Source: Adiantum capillus-veneris (lineage: Eukaryota; Streptophyta; Polypodiopsida; Polypodiales; Pteridaceae). From it: 64,000 nucleotides of DNA. The position numbers and the translations under genes are program-made. The stretch spans positions 87,287,721 to 87,351,720 of the forward strand of contig CM043956.1 of NCBI GenBank assembly GCA_014529385.2, written 5' to 3'. The notes below the pieces were generated by a model. It had not been told where the DNA came from, ran no database searches, and saw only the letters and a list, made by a program, of their open reading frames with translations. Below are positions 57,271 through 64,000 of the stretch, piece by piece (position 1 is the stretch's first letter; every line of letters begins with the position of its first letter).

Positions 57271-57632
57271 ATGCACATATGACTTTTCTTTTGAAGAATT
57301 CAATACATCCACTCATGATTGTGAGTTTGGAAAAGAAAAAAGGTGCACATATGACTTCAAGGATCTAGCATTGGTGAATGCATTTAGAGAAAGGCCTTTG
57401 TGTCAAATTTGATTGAAACAATATAGAAGCAACATGTCACATGTGCTTTCTTGCTTCTTCAATCTCTTTCTTTTTGTTGTCTTCTAAATTCATTTTTCTC
57501 CTTCATATCTCTCTCTCTCTATCTATCTATCTATAAGTATGCCATCTCGTAAATGTGAAACCCTTGTTGAGAGTCATTTGAAGGTTTTGAAATAGATCAA
57601 TCATTGTTAATCCCTTATCCAGTAATCACTTT

Positions 57633-57841
57633 CTCTCACCATCACTTTTCAAACAACATTTGGAAATGCTATTTGAAAAGTGTCGGTGAGAGGCTTTTAT
57701 CACATTCTCTCACCACCACATTTCAAGTAGAGTATTGAAATGCTAGTTCAATGGTGGTTTTGAGAGAGCTTTATCACTTTCTCACCCCACCATCTTTCAA
57801 GTTAGGTTTTGAAACGGTAGTTGAATGGCAGTGGTGAGAGA
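57633..57841. repeat. Three tandem hairpin repeats
   Basis: 57633-57692, 57706-57767 and 57780-57841 each start c(t)ctcacc and end g(g)tgagag, with an AT-rich self-complementary centre. They are divergent members of the family at 55.3 and 56.1 kb. Confidence 0.8.
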
Positions 57842-58739
57842 AAGAGATATATACCCTTAGCTATGTTTTCCTAATTGTTGACATAAGTGAAGCTCTAGGA
57901 GAGGTCAACTCCACCTTTTCATTAATAATGAAAAGCCACATTGGTGGCTTTTCATAATAAATGAGGGGGGTTTTGCTTTCATAATTAACACTTAGATTTC
58001 TTTCATAGGCTCAACAAAAAAACCAAAACTACACCTAATTTCATTCGCAAGGTTGGAGACATGACCAATTGCAACTTTTTTTAAACATGATAGAAGGTAG
58101 ACTTTAGGAGTTAGTTCAATGAATCAACAACTAAAATGCATGGTAATTTCAAGCACATTAAGAGATTTGTCCAAAACCAATTTTTAGATCTCATGCAATC
58201 AACAAAAAAGGCTTATAGCATCATCATCTTGAAACTCTTCCTTTGGAAAGAGTCATGCATTCATCAATAAAAGTGCTTATTGCTCTTCCATATTTTCTTT
58301 GAACCTTGACACGAAAGAAAATGTCTAAGTGTGTATTTCTACTAATTTTTGTGTAATGAAGATGACTAATGTAATTTCTACATAGATTCTAGCAGCATGT
58401 GTCTAGAAACCTTGGTTTTACAATTAGAGAGTTGGCTAGTAGTGGCTACATTTAAAGAAGGATAGGTAGGACGGACTATAGTGAGTTTCAAAAGATGGCA
58501 ACTCATTCTCTTATCATGGTTTTCATTTTTACAAAACTTTCATTGATTTGATAGTATCTATTGCCTCAAAAGCAGGACGGTTAGAGCAAGGTAGTCATTC
58601 TAGAATCATCATGTGTCTTAAATGTAGAGACTTTTTACCAATGAGAAATGTAAGTCATTATTTGTGCTAATGAAAATTCTTATGTCTTTGTGAAGAACTT
58701 TGAAGGTTCTACAATCAATACCCTTTGAAATTAGTGCAT
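57842..58739. other. No gene recognised; small perfect hairpin near 57.93 kb
   Basis: aatgaaaagccac and its inverse tggcttttcat flank a short loop at about 57927-57955. The rest is AT-rich without coding signal. Confidence 0.4.
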
Positions 58740-58816
58740 TATATTGTGCACTCACTTTGTGCTACTCCCTTTTTATCACTCGCTCGCTTTTGGCCGCTCG
58801 TTAAATGATATCACCC
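58740..58816 (-). repeat. Right TIR of the Mutator-like element
   Basis: On the minus strand starts GGGTGATATCATTTAACGAG. Followed outside by TTGGCAAGG. Confidence 0.85.
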
Positions 58817-58825
58817 TTGGCAAGG
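58817..58825. repeat. 9-bp target duplication TTGGCAAGG (right)
   Basis: Perfect copy of 50445-50453. Confidence 0.88.
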
Positions 58826-60565
58826 CATATTGTTTCAAAAAACCACATAAAAAATATATATCTACTGCCCTTTGTGTACCCTTGACATTGATATCTTATT
58901 TTCCCCTTTAGCATGCCCCTGTGAGCGCACATAGCCATGCTTTTCTCTTTTTATAGCATTGACCAATTTTATATGCACCAACGTACCGAAAATGAAAGTA
59001 GAGAGAGACAGAGATGATGACTATGTAGTTTACAGCTTCTCATGGTATTAATGAATGATTCTTGGTGGTTGAAAGGATTCTTGCTTTGCTGCAAGAGAGC
59101 GGTGATAAATTCCCACCATCCAATTTTTTGGGACAATCCACTTAGTAAAAACAGAATCTTGGTATCTAAAACCACATAGGTGAACTAAATCATACCATCA
59201 TTCCCTAGCATGTTCACGCCACTCATTGTACCACCCTGGCATATTTATGAGATGGCTTTTCATAAAAGAAATCTTCTTTAAAAATCCATTTTTACCCCAT
59301 TGACTCGCAATGAGCCTGTTTTGCACGTAAACGGTGACAAAAAAATAATGTTTCTAGGATTATGTATTAAAAACATATTGCCTTTTGGAAGCTCCGAAAA
59401 GCATGCTAAGCAAAAATAAAAAATTCTAAAATCGAACCACGGTTTCACTTCGTTTACCTAAGCTAGAACACGAACCTGCTCAAAAAGTAGATTTTTACAA
59501 ATTTGAACCTTAGCTCTTGTGGACCTAGTAAAAGGATTTGGCCTTGCAAAAATACTAAAAAGCTAGAAAAAGTAGAGTCTCTAAAACCTGAACAATTGTA
59601 TTTCTGCCCCAATAGGACTTGAAAATGACCTTGCTTTCCACTTAAAAACATCACAGCATTGCAGTTTAAACTAAAAGTAAAGTAATGTGCACTACAACTC
59701 GATTTTTTTAAATAGAGATACCCAAAAATCAGGGATCTTACACCCAAAACCTTCCATAATTTGGAGCCCATGACATTATGGTGACTATGGAATGAAGGGG
59801 AAAATTTGATACTACATCTAAACTAGACATCGTTTTTCAAAAATATTATTAACTTGGAGAACATGAGAAAGAGAGGAAGTTGAAAACATCCCCACTGCCC
59901 AACATTATTGACATTTAGATCCTCATAGGATTAAGTGGTGTGGTAAGATGATAGTCTATGATATAGGGCTAAGATTGCATTCGTATGAGGTTAAACACTC
60001 ATTCCTGTATGTCGTGTGCACATCCAAAAACAAGGAAATTTTATTTTGCATCTAAGTGTAAAGTCATGGCATTTGATTGTTCAGAGTGATGGAGTTGTTT
60101 TGTGTCATGATTAAGGTAATGTAATGATGTTTTATGATGCATGAAACATCAAAGGGTAGATGTGTATGTCTCGTGTGCATGTATGTACCGCTTCCATCCT
60201 TCTAAGTAAAACTAGTTTTATGAGGAAGGAGAGTGATGTGCGGTTGTGGTGCATCATTTTCACACGATTAAAAGCTCATGAATGGTGATTTAACAATATG
60301 TTTATTTGATAATAAAACTCTTTTTGTACGCATAAAATTTCCATTTTTAAGGACAATGGGTGTTGACTCACTTGTTGTTAGGGTAAGCCCAACTTGTGGC
60401 ACCATGTGGGAAAGCCCTCTAGCCACCCAGGGAGAGACAAATGATGGCATGGTCCAATAGCAAGAGGGTGCAACCTCTCTAGCCAATGATTATAAAGCAC
60501 AAAGACTATTTAAGAGGTTATTTTCTAATGAGGCATTATACTTTGAACATTATCATTGTGTCTAT

Positions 60566-60602
<37 letters not shown>

Positions 60603-61215
60603 ACGCTCTTGCACTTGGTGTAACCTAAACCTAATCTACATATCTCTAACCCTAACACCGTGGCCCAAGCTAAGGCTTCACCCTCCATAGCCTAATGCTA
60701 GCCATTGGTGATTAGGGAGTATGCTTCCGCATCAACTAACCCACAGCTATCAGATAGCAAGTATAGTTAAAGCTCCCCATGGATATGGTTTACCGTCAAG
60801 GGTTGAAGTTTCCTTATGGATATGGATGTGGTTTTTTTGGTTGTGGTCGCCGATGTGGCTCTTAGATTATTTCTTTCATGATGGTTGTGATACCAAAGTA
60901 CTACGAAAATTTTCACAGCCATGCTTTGTGCTAAAGTGGCTTGCAAGATGGTTATGCATCACCCAAAGTATGATGGAGCGCTCACACCATGTGCTAAGAA
61001 TTGGATTATGATTTACGGATTGAAGTTGGATTGTGAAGTGGTTTTGATGGATTTTTGTTTTCCACATTACCTTGTAAAGGATTTATTGTGCATATGCAAG
61101 ATGCTACGATATGGTTAGCCTCATGTGTTATGTTTCTCATGACATCAATGATACAAGATTAGTCCCAGCTACATTGCATGAGCGGCCTCATTTGTAATGT
61201 GCCATGGGATGGAGG
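58826..61215. other. No gene recognised; (CT)n tract at 60.57 kb
   Basis: AT-rich sequence. A CT run lies at 60569-60601. Open frames near 60721-61118 resemble no family that I know. Confidence 0.4.
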
Positions 61216-61459
61216 TGTTATGGCTTGCTCCCAACAAATCAAAATACTATTTCTATAGTAGGAGCGGACGAATGGGTGGACCAGTCGATCCCACATGGGA
61301 TCCAATCCATGGCTTAATCTCCATGCTAGGTCGAGTGCAAGTATTCCCTCCCATATGCTATTGCTTCTACACTTTGATGTATATTGATAATTGTTATGAT
61401 TGATGGAAAGGTAGGAATTGTATATTTCTTGCATAGACCCGTGAGGAGGGAATCTCTCA
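61216..61459 (+). repeat. LTR with adjacent primer site
   Basis: Likely TG...CA unit (tgttatggcttgct to gggaatctctca). It is followed after two bases by TGGTATCACAGTCT at 61462-61475, close to the Met-tRNA primer site. Related to the fragment at 6460-6646. The 5' limit is a guess from the TG; no second LTR is in the window. Confidence 0.5.
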
Positions 61460-62490
61460 TTTGGTATCACAGTCTAAGGTTATAGGGATAGCTTGAAGAC
61501 TGATACTAGTCGGAGTAATTATGCGCATTCATAAATTCTGTTTGGAAAAGAATACCGTATTCATGAAAGTTAGTGATTAACATTGATTGGTGATGAGACT
61601 TGTTTGAGTACTAATAATGATTGTCTACTTGGACAAAATTTACTTGAGATTGATTTGCAATAAAATTGATTGGATTGTTAGATAATTGTAATAAATGCCT
61701 TTGATTACTTGTGTTGTAGTTAGCAAAGGATCCTCAAGTGACTTTTGAGTGATTTAGCAAGGGAAACAAAGTTTTGGAAATATTGTTCAATGATATGGTG
61801 ATGGGTTTGCCCCGGGGTGTCCATTGGGAAATATGTAAGATAGCACTGCGAGCAAAATAAGGGATTTATAATTAGGTGCATTTACATAAAAATGTACTTG
61901 AAGTGAAAATTTTCATATATAAGGTTTTTTTTAACAAAAATGCATACATAAGGGGTACATATAATACTTGAAAATATACATGTAAGGGATTATTTAAGTA
62001 CCTCTTGTTTGTACAAGCTACATGAAATTTTTACAGAGTAGACTCCCAGGGGGGTTTTCCAAGGGATGCAGGATAACTTTTCTACCTTGAAATCACGACC
62101 AAAATCTTCTCATTACTAAGGATCATGACTTATTGGAAAAGTATTGACCGTAGTTACCTCACTCACCATCAAGAAACCTTTTGTTAGTTCACCATCTATG
62201 TTGATTATAGTTCAAAGGATTGGTTCGCAATCCTAAGGCTACTTCAACTTAGGATGTGGTTGGGATTAATAGATATGTGTTACTAGTTGGGAATGAAGCC
62301 TAAGTGTAGTATGAGAGTTCTAAGAGATTACCCTATGATGAGAGAAAAAAGAATCTTCAAAGAACTAGCTTTGTGCCATGTATAGTACTATAAAAATAAT
62401 TTTGATAATAATGAGTGTAAACTCAATTTGATATTCATGTGTGCTAAGTCCTCTCTCTTTCTCTTGTGCTGGGATAGATCTCCTTAATCA
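61460..62490. other. Internal sequence after the LTR, no gene recognised
   Basis: AT-rich. If the LTR at 61216 belongs to a larger element, this would be its leader, but gag is not visible. Confidence 0.35.
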
Positions 62491-62619
62491 TCTAGATGAG
62501 CTTCTAGGTGGTTAAAGCTGGTGATAAAAGATAGAAAATACAACATAATGCTTATTTATCACATAATTCTAGATAATAAAATGACTTGGTTTTGGGATAG
62601 ATGGCTCTGCCTATCTGCA

Positions 62620-62687
<68 letters not shown>

Positions 62688-62947
62688 GGAAAAACAAATT
62701 TCTACCATGTGCCTTAACCTCAAATCTCAGCACATGGTAGATATTTGTATTGCCATGAGAGTTGAGGGTAGTCCACATGGTAGACATTTGTTTTTCCATT
62801 ACATATGTATATAGATGTTTGCAAATAGGTGGGGTCATCTATCCCAAAACCAAGCCATTTTACTACCTAGATGAACTTTTATGTGATTGAAGTTGGTGAT
62901 AAAAGATAGAAAATACAAAATAATGCTTATTTTTTACATAATTCTAA
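62491..62947. repeat. Direct repeats flanking nested inverted repeats around a TA tract
   Basis: An 82-bp direct repeat (62491-62573 and 62866-62947: ctagatgagctt, ggtgataaaagatagaaaat) flanks an inverted repeat (62578-62622 and 62816-62861: cttggttttgggatagatg and its inverse). Inside lie a (TA)n tract (62624-62684) and a further inverted pair (aatggaaaaacaaat...atttgtttttccatt, 62685-62800) with gcacatggtaga copies. The unit could extrude as a long cruciform and looks like a small inserted fold-back element with a large target-like duplication. Confidence 0.75.
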
Positions 62948-63115
62948 GCAAAAAACCTGATCTAACATAGCCCCAACTCACCAACCCTTTCATCTTGGAC
63001 TATGCAATTGTAAAAAATAACTCATAGAATCAAGCTTGCATAAAAGACTTACCCAATAGGTTTTGATTTTGAGATATGTGCAAGATTCCATTATCCATTG
63101 AGTGCATATGTATGT
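62948..63115. other. Degenerate downstream end of the gypsy fragment
   Basis: Minus-strand residues after MKWG fade quickly; the expected integrase catalytic core is absent. Confidence 0.4.
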
Positions 63116-64000
63116 TTAACCCCATTTCATAAATATTGCCAGTGGATGTATTGGAGTTAATGGTGTCATATAAGCTGTTATTGGCCTTCTCATCCTCTGG
63201 AAAATATCACAAGTCTTACAAAAAGCTCCGACATCGGCCATCATTGCCCGCCACCATAACCTTGCATGAAGGATCTTCTTATATGTAATGCCAATTGAGA
63301 AGTGTCCTCCTGCATCTCCATTATGAGATTCAGTGATTATCTGCATTCTTCCTCTCATTGGTACACATCCTAAAATGTATACCATCAATTCCTAATTTAG
63401 TAAAGTGCTCCAGCAATGATGGTAGACTTAAGACTTCTGATAATCAATGCCTTCTTGTTATTTTGAGACCACTCTTTTGGAGAAATTCCTAGCTGAAGGA
63501 AATCATAGACATCTTGCCACTCTGGGTTTGTGGTTCCCCTCAGCTGTAGTCTTAAGATAACTCAGCATCTTCTCGCCGTCATCTCTTAACGATGTTTCTG
63601 AACAACCCTCTGTGCTTCTGGAAAGAAAGTCTGCTCCACAGTGTGTTTTCCTAGCCTATGGAAATTCTTAAATTCAAAATCCATTAATAACATCATCCAT
63701 TTTATTAGTTTTCCTTGAATAATGACCTTATTGATCAGAAACAATAGAGCTTGGTGATCTACATAAAAGTGATATAATTTTCATAGTAGGTAGTGTCTGA
63801 ATTTGGTAACGTTAAATACCATTCCCAGTGCTTCTCTCTTAGTAGCTGAGTATCCCTGTTTAGCTGAACTGAACCTCCAAACAACTGGTGAAGTAGACTG
63901 GTTAATATGTCTTCCCATCAAGCTAGGCGAGTATAGCTCCCATTGCCATGCCAGAAGCATCTACATGTACATGGAAAATTCACATCCTAGTTTGATTGGC
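63116..64000 (-). pseudogene. Ty3/gypsy RNase H and integrase zinc-binding fragment (continues past right edge)
   Basis: On the minus strand, 64000-63620 encodes the RT-linked RNase H: FHVHVDASGMAMGAIL, SSAKQGYSATKREALGMVF and FYVDHQALLFLINK. After broken sequence, the open frame 63388-63116 encodes the integrase HHCC-type domain: SHNGDAGGHFSIGITYKKIL, then LWWRAMMADVGAFCKTCDIF (H...H...C-x2-C) and the linker MTPLTPIHPLAIFMKWG. The integrase core is missing beyond 63116. The RT would lie past the right end of the window. Confidence 0.82.

Larger units (their letters stand above)
50454..58816. mobile_element. Mutator-like element (8.36 kb), no transposase seen
   Basis: The ends form an inverted repeat: GGGTGCTATCATTTAACGAG on the left and GGGTGATATCATTTAACGAG on the right (minus strand). 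Looser similarity continues for about 75 bp (AAAAGCGAG.GAG..A.AAAAAG.GAG). A perfect 9-bp direct duplication TTGGCAAGG flanks it, the hallmark of Mutator-like transposition. The interior holds two LINE pieces, a fold-back element, hairpin repeats and low-complexity tracts, but no MuDR-type transposase, so it is a non-autonomous or gutted copy. Confidence 0.85.

Noticed and set aside
50454-58816. MuDR transposase gene inside the Mutator-like element
   Set aside because: Looked for DDE, SWIM-type and zinc-finger motifs in the open frames and found none.
60640-60660. Telomere-like sequence (taaccctaacac)
   Set aside because: Only about one and a half units; no array.
60721-61118. Two plus-strand open frames of 65-96 codons
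   Set aside because: No domain, intron or neighbour supports them; length is within chance expectation.

Overview
The window looks like repeat-rich nuclear DNA of a land plant. The evidence is Ty1/copia elements primed by initiator-Met tRNA (TGGTATCAGAGC-type primer sites), Ty3/gypsy fragments, L1-like LINE tails with zf-RVT cysteine motifs, a Mutator-like element with a 9-bp target duplication, GT-AG introns, and many GA/CT microsatellites. A large-genome lineage such as a fern, lycophyte or gymnosperm would fit, but that is a guess. I see no ordinary host gene that I can name; almost all recognisable coding sequence belongs to mobile elements.

Layout. 1-5.2 kb: broken gypsy gag and protease pieces on both strands. 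6.4-10.4 kb: a solo-LTR-like fragment and two LINE 3' ends. 12.0 kb: a primer site plus LTR start of an otherwise lost element. 13.35-19.16 kb: an LTR element with very long LTRs (about 1.85 kb) and only a gag-like gene between them. 20.8-24.9 kb: a degenerate copia element. 25.88-33.39 kb: a 7.5-kb terminal-inverted-repeat DNA element with four intron-containing genes. 33.77-39.33 kb: a near-intact copia with one uninterrupted 1326-residue polyprotein. 42.4-49.7 kb: gypsy remnants split by a second copia that has a perfect 5-bp target duplication. 50.45-58.82 kb: a Mutator-like element with TSD TTGGCAAGG, filled with LINE pieces, a fold-back element and a family of short hairpins. 61.2-61.5 kb: an LTR end with primer site. 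63.1-64.0 kb: a gypsy RNase H/integrase fragment running off the right end.

The most unusual object is the 25.88-33.39 kb element. One of its genes encodes a protein that starts with a histone H3 tail (ARTKKTARK), continues into an ungapped H3 histone fold, then a Ulp1/SENP (C48) cysteine-protease domain, and ends in a lysine-rich KSP-repeat tail like that of histone H1. It is arranged head-to-head with a 449-residue unknown gene across a promoter region holding a 239-bp tandem duplication and a cluster of GTGACACCCCGT-like motifs. Each of these two genes converges on another unknown gene. Several in-frame stops are explained by single C-to-T changes, so this copy is probably silenced and decaying. 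Both this element and the neighbouring intact copia sit inside GA microsatellite tracts.
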